Part shown: positions 1 to 5,640 of the stretch, piece after piece
Layout: each line of letters begins with the position of its first letter
Position numbering within the stretch: the stretch's first letter is position 1
The notes under the pieces: generated by a model
Database searches by the model: none
What the model saw: the letters and a program-made list of their open reading frames with translations, nothing else
What the model was told of the DNA's origin: nothing
Position numbers and translations under genes: made by a program
Assembly: GCA_938074585.1 (NCBI GenBank)
Contig: CALJEW010000384.1
Span: 1-7,080, forward strand
Source: an uncultured Rhodospirillales bacterium
GTDB lineage: Bacteria > Pseudomonadota > Alphaproteobacteria > Rhodospirillales > Casp-alpha2
Reading direction: 5' to 3'
DNA length: 7,080 nucleotides

Positions 1-191
1 GCTCGATCAAAAATTACCGCAATATGATCTGCGTCAGTATCCTCTAACAATTTCATTAGCATTTTGGTGTAACCAAATACCGCATTAACCGGGGTGCCAT
101 TAGGACTAGTCATGGGGGGAAGCCCATGAAAGGCGCGGAAAATGAAGCCCGACCCGTCGATTAAAAAGACATGTTTTGGCTGAACGGTCAT
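1..191 (-). CDS. polA: DNA polymerase I, N-terminal fragment (5'-3' exonuclease domain start), cut by window edge
   Basis: DNA polymerase I fills gaps and removes RNA primers during repair and lagging-strand synthesis. Only the first 63 codons are visible; the gene continues beyond base 1. They read MTVQPKHVFLIDGSGFIFRA, then a PPMTSPNGTPVNAVFGYTKM stretch and ADHIAVIFDR. This is the start of the FEN-like 5'-3' exonuclease domain. D12 in LIDGS and D62 in VIFD match known metal-binding aspartates of the family, and the GSGFIFRAFH wording is typical of alphaproteobacterial PolA. The start is ATG at 191-189, with an AAGGA ribosome binding site 8 bases upstream (plus-strand 200-204). The gene is collinear with the zinc-finger gene at 1204-1380, with about 1 kb of decayed DNA between them. 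Whether the rest of polA is intact cannot be seen. Confidence 0.93.
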   Translation of the reverse strand, partial: MTVQPKHVFLIDGSGFIFRAFHGLPPMTSPNGTPVNAVFGYTKMLMKLLEDTDADHIAVIFDR

Positions 192-278
192 AGGGCGGGT
201 CCTTGGGTTTTTTCGATTAATTCTGGCACTAGTTTAACCTGTCTTATTGATATCGGAAACACTGGATCACATATAAAT

Positions 279-308
279 TATTTATTTAATCGAGACCAAT
301 TATGTCAA
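279..308 (-). promoter_or_regulatory. candidate polA promoter
   Basis: A perfect TTGACA -35 box lies on the minus strand at 308-303. It is followed 17-18 bases later by an AT-rich stretch that offers only partial -10 boxes (ATAAAT or TAAATA). A transcript from here would have a leader of roughly 80 bases before the polA ATG at 191. The box lies inside the tail of the decayed glycosyltransferase remnant, so it may have been recruited after the upstream genes were lost. The weak -10 keeps confidence low. Confidence 0.35.
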
Positions 309-875
309 ATCCCGCACAGCAATGTTGCGAACCCTGCAGCAAATTTGGATGGTCACAAATCAGCGACGCTGCCATTTTGAACGCAAATTCTGCTGCATTT
401 GTGCCAATGCGTCTGAATCAGGTGGCAATTTTATGGCCAATTGAACATAAGTGCTTTCATTAGTAGCAATAAGCTCAGACGCGCCAAGAGCCACTAAGTG
501 GCTTGTTTAATGATGGCGAGTGAAGGTATTTCTGGGCATGTTTATCTTTCGGCGTGAATATTTATTTGAGATCAAATAATCAATGGCGTTTAAGCCAGTG
601 ATGCCAACGTAGCCTGCTCAAGCCACCTGAACAGTTAGGGTTTGCCGGAAAATTAGTGCATCCGGCTATTTCCAGAATAGCCTTATAAAAATATCATCGT
701 TACAAATTGCTGTGACATCCACCTAAGCATCTGCAGTGGCTTTTTGGTTTGAATAGAAAATGCTATCAATTTCAGTTTGTGCTAAGTGCTCAAGCAATCC
801 AAAAGTAAAATATCCAACCGGATAGTTACCTAAATCGGGGGATACGAAGCCAAACCGTAAGCGCCTGTCTGGGTC
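286..875 (-). pseudogene. decayed SPINDLY/O-GlcNAc-transferase-like glycosyltransferase remnant
   Basis: Intact relatives transfer N-acetylglucosamine or similar sugars to proteins and have TPRs followed by a catalytic domain. Read on the minus strand from 875, one frame gives DPDRRLRFGFVSPDLGNYPV, then GYFTFGLLEHLAQTEIDSIF, matching the start of the catalytic region (family pattern RLRVGYVSxDF). The same frame later gives TLTVQVA-stop-AGYVGITGLNAIDYLIS, where the stop (620-618) replaces the tryptophan of the family's QVTWxGYxGTTGL motif. Further on come LGASELIATNESTYVQLAIK and LPPDSDALAQMQQNLRSK, typical of the C-terminus. In-frame stops are at 725-723, 668-666, 620-618 and 509-507. After about 378 the match continues in another frame (MAASLICDHPNLLQ). 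The DLSGHT-type segment is eroded, and most of the domain between DYLIS and LGASELIA is missing. It is clearly non-functional; the outer limits are approximate. Confidence 0.72.
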
Positions 876-891
876 AATTGTATTGTTGTGA

Positions 892-1170
892 TCAGGCTAA
901 TTTTCTTGGTATGCTTAACTGTGTTGGTGCACCCATTTTTGATGCTGCTTTATTGAACCATATTGTTGCTGTTTAATAGCTTTGCCTAAAGCCTGACCCG
1001 TTCGTTTCTCGTAAGTCTAAACGGTATTGAGCGTTTGGATACCCACTGCCTGCTTTTTGTGAAATTAGCTCAATTGATATGGATACACTAGAGCCAGTGG
1101 TATAGCATCCAGATAATGAGGATAGTGTAAGTACTAGAATTCAAGTGAAATTGAATTGATAAGCTTTCAA
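892..1170 (-). pseudogene. decayed Sel1-repeat lipoprotein
   Basis: On the minus strand an AGAGGAG ribosome binding site (plus 1175-1181) lies 4 bases before a TTG start at 1170. The frame then reads MKAYQFNFT, stop (1143-1141), ILVLTLSSLSGCYTTGSSVS. That is a lipoprotein signal with a good lipobox LSGC. Next come LISQKAGSGYPNAQYRLDLR, ETNGSGFRQSY, stop (975-973), then TATIWFNKAASKMGAPTQLS. These fit the Sel1 pattern (AQxxLGxxYxxGxGVxxxxxxAxxWxxKAA), followed by the start of a second repeat. The frame closes at TGA 894-892. Sel1-repeat lipoproteins are protein-interaction scaffolds of the envelope. Two in-frame stops, one inside the signal peptide and one in the repeat, mark it as a pseudogene. 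It lies 33 bases behind the zinc-finger gene on the same strand, so it may once have been cotranscribed with it. Confidence 0.62.
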
Positions 1171-1203
1171 AATACTCCTCTAAATTTTGCTGTTTTCTAA
1201 CAA

Positions 1204-1380
1204 TTAATGCCCGGCAGAAGCCTTGGTGCCTTCTTTAAGCTGATAGGTGCGCGAGCAATAAGGGCAGATGGCTTCTGTTTTTCCGCCCATTTCTAGATAA
1301 ATAAGGGGGTGGCCTAAAGCTCCGCCGCCATCACATCCAACGCGCGTGGTTTCAACTTCAATGGTTTCGATATCTGACAT
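1204..1380 (-). CDS. small zinc-finger (CHCC type) protein
   Basis: This is a complete 58-residue protein. It has C16 followed by DGGGALGHPLIYLEM (H24) and then CPYC (C39, C42) before SRTYQLKEG. The C-H-C-C spacing is that of the zf-CHCC family, related to the zinc-binding part of the mitochondrial complex I subunit NDUFS6. Such short proteins are common in alphaproteobacteria; their exact role is unsettled, and a link to respiratory-complex assembly is only an analogy. The start ATG at 1380-1378 has a strong GAGAGG ribosome binding site 6 bases upstream (plus 1387-1392). The reading frame is clean to TAA at 1206-1204. It is divergent from the ABC operon and collinear with polA. Confidence 0.88.
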   Translation of the reverse strand: MSDIETIEVETTRVGCDGGGALGHPLIYLEMGGKTEAICPYCSRTYQLKEGTKASAGH

Positions 1381-1424
1381 AGGGTGCCTCTCTGATCAAT
1401 TTATGCGTAAAATTCTGTAATTTT

Positions 1425-1430
1425 ATCATA
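1425..1430 (-). promoter_or_regulatory. candidate -10 box for the zinc-finger gene
   Basis: On the minus strand TATGAT (5 of 6 to TATAAT) lies 44 bases before the ATG at 1380, leaving a leader of roughly 35-40 bases. The -35 position has only poor matches (TGGAAT at 17-base spacing). It is supported by position and AT content rather than by a full promoter. Confidence 0.3.
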
Positions 1431-1490
1431 ACCATGGGAACGGATTAATTCCAGCTCCAAACGGTCTGAAGTACGCCATTAGTATTCGTT

Positions 1491-1549
1491 CATACCAAAA
1501 GCATAATAATCATAAATCGAATCACTTTATAATATTATGCTTTAGTATG
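1491..1549. repeat. long imperfect inverted repeat in the divergent intergenic region
   Basis: AAAGCATAATA (1498-1508) is perfectly reversed as TATTATGCTTT (1533-1543), with a 24-base spacer. Allowing one bulge, the arms extend outward as CATAC...GTATG (1491-1495 and 1545-1549). The right arm begins on the last base of the TATAAT box at 1528-1533 and covers the expected start of transcription of the ABC operon. The arm centres are about 35 bases apart. This fits a dimeric regulator site, or a cruciform or RNA stem. It is not followed by a T tract, so a simple terminator is less likely. Confidence 0.6.
1528..1533 (+). promoter_or_regulatory. candidate -10 box of the ABC/hydrolase/oxidoreductase operon
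   Basis: A perfect TATAAT lies about 78 bases before the preferred ATG at 1611. No good -35 box lies at 16-18 bases upstream (AATAAT at 17). The overlap with the inverted repeat suggests either activator dependence or repression, but this is inference. Confidence 0.4.
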
Positions 1550-1610
1550 GACCTATGCTGTGCCTCGGATTAGATTGAATGTTCTTTTTTACTGCATACC
1601 GGAACAGTAT

Positions 1611-2594
1611 ATGACCAGTTACGCGAGAATGCCCGATGGCGAACCCGAATTTGCTATTGAAATCAAAGGTCTTTACAAAACTTATGCGGCATCCAACAAG
1701 CAACCCGCCCACGAAGCACTCAAAGATGTTAATTTGCAAATTCCACGCGGATCTTTTTTTGCCTTGTTAGGCCCCAATGGAGCTGGAAAATCAACGTTGA
1801 TTAATATTTTGGCCGGATTAGCGATGAAGACATCTGGATCTGCATTGATTTGGGGTCATGATATTGACCAAAGCATGCGCCGTGCCCGGCGATCGATTGG
1901 GATTGTGCCTCAAGAATTAAATATTGATCCGTTCTTTACGCCGCGTGAAATGCTGGATTTACAGGCTGGAATGTATGGAGTTCCAAAAGCCCAACGTCGC
2001 AGCGATGAAATTTTGGAAGCGGTTGGCCTGACCGATAAAGCCAACGCCTATACCCGCACGCTATCGGGTGGCATGCGCCGCCGGTTGCTGGTTGCAAAAG
2101 CCATGGTCCATAGCCCACCGGTTTTGGTGTTGGATGAGCCATCAGCCGGGGTTGATGTCGATTTGCGTCGCCAACTTTGGGAAAATGTGAAAGCAATGAA
2201 CGAGTTGGGTGTTACCGTATTGTTAACCACACACTATTTAGAAGAAGCGGAAGCCATGTGCGATACCATCGCAATCATTAATCATGGACGGTTAATCACG
2301 TGCGAAAAAACACCTGATTTATTATCGCAATTAGATTCAAAAGAAATCACATTTACCTTAGACGCAGATTTGAAAGCACTCCCTAAAAACTTTGATATCT
2401 ATCAAGTTGAGCTAATTGGAAACAGCCAATTGAAGTTTCACTATGCACCCAGCAAAGTGGCTTCAGGTGAAATCTTGAGTGCCATTTCAGAGGCCGGATT
2501 GACAATTTCTGAAATCTCTACCAAAGAAGCGGAGCTGGAAGACATCTTTTTAAACTTAACTAGCGGTTTAGAAAAAAAGGTGGCCATTGGATGA
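1611..2594 (+). CDS. ABC transporter ATP-binding protein
   Basis: This cytoplasmic nucleotide-binding subunit powers an ABC transporter, most likely an exporter of the YadG/CcmA/NodI type. In the 327-residue product I see Walker A GPNGAGKS (54-61), the Q-loop VPQE (Q101), the signature LSGGM (151-155), Walker B VLVLDEPSAGVD (171-182, catalytic E176) and the switch histidine in LLTTHYLEEAE (H208). The C-terminal 80 residues, ending ELEDIFLNLTSG, are the usual tail of this class. All catalytic motifs are intact. An upstream GTG at 1560 is in frame, but it would add 17 residues unlike the family; ATG 1611 has GGA 8-10 bases upstream, and ATG 1629 is also possible. No permease is adjacent. The stop overlaps the next start by ATGA, so the two are translationally coupled. 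Confidence 0.94.
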   Translation: MTSYARMPDGEPEFAIEIKGLYKTYAASNKQPAHEALKDVNLQIPRGSFFALLGPNGAGKSTLINILAGLAMKTSGSALIWGHDIDQSMRRARRSIGIVPQELNIDPFFTPREMLDLQAGMYGVPKAQRRSDEILEAVGLTDKANAYTRTLSGGMRRRLLVAKAMVHSPPVLVLDEPSAGVDVDLRRQLWENVKAMNELGVTVLLTTHYLEEAEAMCDTIAIINHGRLITCEKTPDLLSQLDSKEITFTLDADLKALPKNFDIYQVELIGNSQLKFHYAPSKVASGEILSAISEAGLTISEISTKEAELEDIFLNLTSGLEKKVAIG

Positions 2595-3601
2595 GCGGTC
2601 GAGCGCGCCTTTCATTTGCAATACTGGTCACCAGTATGCTTTTGAACGCTTGTGCGCCCACAACATATAAAGCTGGCCCACCCAATGTTGATCCATCATT
2701 AACAGATACCCATTTGACCGCAGCCGATGGAGCGAAATTACCAATCCGTAAATGGCTACCAGAAAATAGTGCGCCAAAAGCCGTACTATTGGCGATGCAT
2801 GGCTTTAACGATTATTCTAATTATTTTAAACCTACTGGTGAATATTTAGCTAAAGAATTTGATGTTATTTCATATGCCATTGACCAACGGGGGTTTGGCG
2901 AAGCACCGCCAAAGCGGGGCGTATGGGCTGGTTCCCGAAGCTATGTAGGGGATGTTAAAAGTGCAGTGACTGCACTTAAAAAAGTCTATCCAAATTTACC
3001 CCTTTATGTACTTGGAACATCGATGGGTGGCGGCGTGGTTATGGTTGCTATGACCGACGCTGATAAACCAAATGTCGATGGCATTATCTTGTTGGCTCCG
3101 TCCGTTTGGGGGCGCTCAACAATGCCGTGGTATCAGCGCTTGGCTTTATTGGTTGGCGCACACACGTTCCCTGATATGGCCCTGACCGGGCGCGGCTTGC
3201 AAATTAAACCCAGCGATAATATCCCAATGCTGATCGAGTTTGGTAAAGACCCTTTGGTCATTAAAGAAACCCGTATTGGAACGATGTATTGGCTGGTTAA
3301 TTTAATGGATTTGGCTTTGCAACGATCCTCCCAATTAACGGTCCCCGCACTTATTTTATATGGCGATAATGACGAGGTTATTCCCAAGCCACCTATCGCA
3401 TTAATGGTCAGCCGGTTACCAGATGAAGGTAAAGACAAACGCAGAATCGGGCTTTATAAAAATGGCTATCATATGTTGTTACGTGATTTGCAGCGCAAAA
3501 CAGTATGGAAAGATATTGGCGCTTGGATTACCGATGGATCGGCTCCGTTGCCATCGGGTGCGGACCTGCGTGACCTTTCACTTCTTTCAGAAAAGGACTG
3601 A
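2591..3601 (+). CDS. lipoprotein alpha/beta hydrolase, lysophospholipase/monoacylglycerol-lipase-like
   Basis: This is a predicted envelope serine hydrolase acting on acylglycerols, lysophospholipids or a similar ester; the substrate is not determined by sequence. Residues 1-21 form a lipoprotein signal with positive SGRAR, a hydrophobic stretch and LLNAC (C21 as lipid anchor; Asn at -2 is a slightly unusual lipobox). The oxyanion-side MHGFNDYSNYF is at 69-79, and DQRGFGEAP follows strand 4. The nucleophile is S144 in LGTSMGGG, the acid is probably D261 in YGDNDEVIP, and the histidine is H294 in GYHMLL. The triad is complete, and the 336-residue length fits the hydrolase_4/PldB type. It starts inside the ATPase stop (ATGA), preceded by an AAGGTGG-like site, and the next gene starts 2 bases after its stop. 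Alternative: a different ester or amide hydrolase of the same fold. Confidence 0.92.
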   Translation: MSGRARLSFAILVTSMLLNACAPTTYKAGPPNVDPSLTDTHLTAADGAKLPIRKWLPENSAPKAVLLAMHGFNDYSNYFKPTGEYLAKEFDVISYAIDQRGFGEAPPKRGVWAGSRSYVGDVKSAVTALKKVYPNLPLYVLGTSMGGGVVMVAMTDADKPNVDGIILLAPSVWGRSTMPWYQRLALLVGAHTFPDMALTGRGLQIKPSDNIPMLIEFGKDPLVIKETRIGTMYWLVNLMDLALQRSSQLTVPALILYGDNDEVIPKPPIALMVSRLPDEGKDKRRIGLYKNGYHMLLRDLQRKTVWKDIGAWITDGSAPLPSGADLRDLSLLSEKD

Positions 3602-3603
3602 CG

Positions 3604-4896
3604 ATGTCTGATTTAAAGCTGACCCCCTATTGGTGGGAATCCGCCCCCTTAGAAAACGCATCATCCGTTGAAGTTCCCGCGTCTGCTGATGTCTGTATTG
3701 TGGGTGCCGGATTTGCTGGGTTGTCTGCGGCTTTGCACTTGGCCCGGGCTGGGCGTTCGGTCGTTGTTTTTGACTCTCAGCGTGCTGGTGAAGGGGCCTC
3801 AACCCGCAATGGCGGCATTGCTAGCGGCAATATAAAATTTGCATTTGATGACATGATCAAAAAATTTGGCTTGGACAGGGCTAAAGATATTTATGCCGAA
3901 GGAATTGCCGCGCGCGATCATTTGAGCGCGATGATTAAGGCCGAGAAAATTGAGTGCAGCTTTCAAATGACGGGTCGGTTTACCGGCGCAAACCACGCAG
4001 TTGATTATGAAAAACAGGCACGTGAGGTGGATGTTTTAAATAAGCATCTGGATATGGGCGCTGAAATGGTTTTGAAAGCCAATCAGCTTGCGGAACTGGG
4101 AACAGATTCATATGAAGGTGGGCAAATTCGCCCCGATATTGCAGGACTACATCCCGGCCAATTGCACAAGGGAATGTTGGACCGTGCAGCTGGGGCGGGT
4201 GCTAGTGTCATCAGTGAAACACGGGTTCGTAAAATCAATAAAACGGAAAGTGGGTTCGATATTATAACGGCACGTGGTTCGCTTGTCGCGCGCGACGTGA
4301 TCGTTGCTACCAACGGTTATACGGACGGATTAATCCCATGGCTTGAGCGCAGGATTATCGCAATCCCAAGTCAAATTATTGCAACGGAAAATATTGAACC
4401 TAAGCTGATGGACCAGTTGATGCCTAAGCGTAGGATGTTAGGAAATACGCTTAATTTGTATAACTACTTCCGCCCATCGCCCGATGGAAAAGGCATTATT
4501 TTCGGTGGGCGCAAGGGCGCGGATACCCAGGATCTTGTCAAAAAAACTGAAGGGCTTCAGGCACAGCTCGTTGAGTTGTTTCCAGAACTTAAAGATGTCG
4601 GGATCAGCCATAGTTGGTGGGGGTATACCGGATATACGTTTGATTATTTGCCAAAAGCCATGGTTCATGATGGCATTCATTATGCTGTTGGGTTTTGTGG
4701 ATCGGGCGTGGTATGGGCGACTTGGCTGGGACTTAAATCGGCACTGGCAATTTTGGGTGAGCAGGACGCTGAAACCATTTTTGCAAAATACCCTTTCCAA
4801 ACGCGTCCGCTGTATTATGGCAAGCCGTGGTTTTTGCCATTCGTTATTGGCTTGTATGATGTGAAAGATAAGTTGAACCGCCTGCGCTATGGCTAA
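3604..4896 (+). CDS. FAD-dependent oxidoreductase, PuuB-like (DAO family)
   Basis: This flavoenzyme is expected to oxidise an amine or amino acid, releasing aldehyde or keto acid with ammonia and peroxide. Relatives include gamma-glutamylputrescine oxidase PuuB. The 430 residues begin with TPYWWESAP, a typical lead-in of this subfamily. The Rossmann fold VCIVGAGFAGLSAALHLARA has GxGxxG at 34-39, with the acidic residue (D57) at the end of strand 2. GEGASTRNGGIASG (62-75) is the second FAD-contact motif. The C-terminal half carries FGGRKGAD and WWGYTGYTFDYLP, then HYAVGFCGSGVVWATW closing the flavin site. The start ATG has a strong AAGGA 6 bases upstream (3593-3597) and lies 2 bases behind the hydrolase stop. 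The PuuB substrate is not proven; no other putrescine-pathway gene is in view. The protein appears complete. Confidence 0.93.
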   Translation: MSDLKLTPYWWESAPLENASSVEVPASADVCIVGAGFAGLSAALHLARAGRSVVVFDSQRAGEGASTRNGGIASGNIKFAFDDMIKKFGLDRAKDIYAEGIAARDHLSAMIKAEKIECSFQMTGRFTGANHAVDYEKQAREVDVLNKHLDMGAEMVLKANQLAELGTDSYEGGQIRPDIAGLHPGQLHKGMLDRAAGAGASVISETRVRKINKTESGFDIITARGSLVARDVIVATNGYTDGLIPWLERRIIAIPSQIIATENIEPKLMDQLMPKRRMLGNTLNLYNYFRPSPDGKGIIFGGRKGADTQDLVKKTEGLQAQLVELFPELKDVGISHSWWGYTGYTFDYLPKAMVHDGIHYAVGFCGSGVVWATWLGLKSALAILGEQDAETIFAKYPFQTRPLYYGKPWFLPFVIGLYDVKDKLNRLRYG

Positions 4897-4916
4897 GCTA
4901 ATGGGTTGGTTGAATT

Positions 4917-5135
4917 TTAGCGGTTTAACGCAATAAAGATAACCGAAGGTAGAACCATAAAGACGGCCAAAACAACGCTTGGTGTTAAACACTCACGCTT
5001 GAAAATAAGAATGCTCAGCAACATCGAAAATATATGTGATGTGGTAACAATCGTACAACAGTAGTAATCTTTCCGGTTCGCAAGGCTGTGTTTAACGACA
5101 TGATAGTAGTGCTCATGATCCACGATTTGCGTCAT
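4917..5135 (-). CDS. possible small two-helix membrane protein
   Basis: I do not recognise this ORF. Starting at ATG 5135, it gives 72 residues: a polar, histidine- and tyrosine-rich head (MTQIVDHEHYYHVVKHSLAN), a hydrophobic segment around 26-45 (CCTIVTTSHIFSMLLSILIF), a short KRECL turn, and a second hydrophobic segment 50-70 ending IFIALNR. Such a helical hairpin is unlikely in random noncoding DNA but not impossible in AT-rich sequence. In-frame starts at 5186 (ATG) and 5189 (TTG) exist. The later start is preferred because a minus-strand promoter candidate sits at 5190-5218, which would put the transcript start near 5183. No clear ribosome binding site precedes 5135. It ends 20 bases after the convergent oxidoreductase stop. 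Confidence 0.38.
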   Translation of the reverse strand: MTQIVDHEHYYHVVKHSLANRKDYYCCTIVTTSHIFSMLLSILIFKRECLTPSVVLAVFMVLPSVIFIALNR

Positions 5136-5151
5136 ACATTTGCATCTCGAC

Positions 5152-5180
5152 TTGTTCAAGGTAGAGTTCCGTTGTATAAT
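5152..5180 (+). promoter_or_regulatory. candidate promoter of tRNA-Arg
   Basis: TTGTTC (5152-5157), a 17-base spacer and a perfect TATAAT (5175-5180) lie on the plus strand about 80 bases before the tRNA. A second perfect TATAAT at 5199-5204 is nearer but lacks a recognisable -35 box (ATAATA at 17). One of the two probably drives the tRNA. Confidence 0.42.
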
Positions 5181-5189
5181 ATGCATCAA

Positions 5190-5218
5190 TTTATAGGGTA
5201 TAATTTGGGTACAGTAAA
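5190..5218 (-). promoter_or_regulatory. candidate minus-strand promoter for the small membrane ORF
   Basis: On the minus strand TTTACT (5218-5213), a 17-base spacer and TATAAA (5195-5190) form a 4/6 and 5/6 match to the consensus. It faces the two-helix ORF and overlaps the region where the tRNA promoter candidates lie. AT-rich DNA makes chance matches likely. Confidence 0.28.
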
Positions 5219-5262
5219 AGACCCCGTAGCGATTTGATGCCGTAAGTCGTTAAAAAGTAAGG

Positions 5263-5339
5263 GCACCCGAAGCTCAGCTGGATAGAGCGCTGCCCTCCGA
5301 AGGCAGAGGTCACAAGTTCGAATCTTGTCGGGTGCACCA
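5263..5339 (+). tRNA. tRNA-Arg (anticodon CCG)
   Basis: This is a complete 77-base cloverleaf. The acceptor stem GCACCCG pairs with CGGGTGC; the D-arm GCTC pairs with GAGC around AGCTGGATA. The anticodon arm CTGCC/GGCAG carries loop CTCCGAA, giving anticodon CCG (decodes CGG, arginine). The variable loop is AGGTC. The T-arm ACAAG/CTTGT carries TTCGAAT, followed by discriminator A and an encoded CCA. All stems are fully paired. Position 8 is A where almost all tRNAs have U, so the usual U8-A14 tertiary pair cannot form as such. The 3' end borders a region of different composition, and tRNA 3' ends are common integration sites. Confidence 0.96.
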
Positions 5340-5345
5340 ATTCTC

Positions 5346-5370
5346 GTAGGTAATTCAAGTAGTTACCTGC
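5346..5370 (+). terminator. hairpin after the tRNA, possible terminator
   Basis: GTAGGTAA (5346-5353) pairs with TTACCTGC (5363-5370) through 8 pairs, one of them a T-G wobble, around a 9-base loop. It begins 6 bases after the CCA. Only a weak T tract follows (CCTTT at about 5376-5380), so it could be a terminator, a processing signal, or a remnant of an integration site. Confidence 0.35.
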
Positions 5371-5445
5371 AAGTACCTTTCAGCAGAATCCTTCCACAGT
5401 CAATCTGGCACACGTATGGCACAGTGTTGACGGCCACTTTTTGCG

Positions 5446-5640
5446 ATGCACGCACATTATACGCGGTGGCACTTCTATGCCTCTCTTTGGTATGGAAGGG
5501 ACCTCATCCCTAGGGACTGGTTCATCGCGAAGTCCTATCGTGCCACCTGTTGGGACCTCTGGGACGATGGCTTTTCTCAAGGCGATACAGGGAATGTTTG
5601 GGGAGACAAGCCATGGGTAATACCGGGAGGCAAGCAATGA
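5446..5640 (+). CDS. tryptophan-rich short ORF of unknown function, overlapping the HAD gene
   Basis: I do not recognise it. This 64-residue frame carries seven tryptophans, for example in SLWYGRD, RDWF, CWDLWDDG, NVWGDKPW. It ends in TGA that overlaps the next ATG (ATGA), as coupled genes do, and the next gene's ribosome binding site lies inside its last codons. Against it: no ribosome binding site precedes ATG 5446, and in-frame stops lie shortly upstream, so it may be the 3' remnant of a longer gene. The stretch is G-rich, which favours TGG codons by chance. Confidence 0.35.
   Translation: MHAHYTRWHFYASLWYGRDLIPRDWFIAKSYRATCWDLWDDGFSQGDTGNVWGDKPWVIPGGKQ
5625..5630 (+). promoter_or_regulatory. 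ribosome binding site deciding the HAD gene start
   Basis: GGGAGG lies 6 bases before ATG 5637. The longer in-frame versions (GTG/ATG at 5550 or near 5613) would add a stretch unlike any HAD N-terminus and lack such a site. This fixes the start so that the protein begins MKNIDLYLDLDGV. Confidence 0.8.

Noticed and set aside
171..380. Plus-strand 69-residue open frame at the left end
   Set aside because: It runs antisense to the polA start and the glycosyltransferase remnant, and its product shows no domain or sensible composition.
4484..4864. Plus-strand 126-residue frame inside the oxidoreductase gene
   Set aside because: Shifted frame of a gene with clear family motifs; no ribosome binding site and no domain.
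4897..4960. Terminator after the FAD oxidoreductase
   Set aside because: Only very short or distant pairings such as GCTAA/TTAGC are present, without a T tract following a stem.
4438..4992. Minus-strand 184-residue open frame
   Set aside because: Most of it is antisense to the well-supported FAD oxidoreductase C-terminus; the product has no recognisable motif and its length is explained by the codon pattern of the real gene.
5427..5464. TTGACG with later TATACG as a promoter for the Trp-rich ORF
   Set aside because: The spacing (about 26 bases) is too long for a standard promoter and nothing suitable lies at 16-18 bases.
5325..5513. Plus-strand 62-residue frame starting in the tRNA
   Set aside because: The start lies within the T-arm and acceptor of tRNA-Arg; there is no ribosome binding site and it competes with the better-supported frame at 5446.
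5380..5637. Minus-strand 85-residue frame opposite the Trp-rich ORF
   Set aside because: No ribosome binding site or recognisable motif; proline- and arginine-rich product typical of an antisense frame in G-rich DNA.
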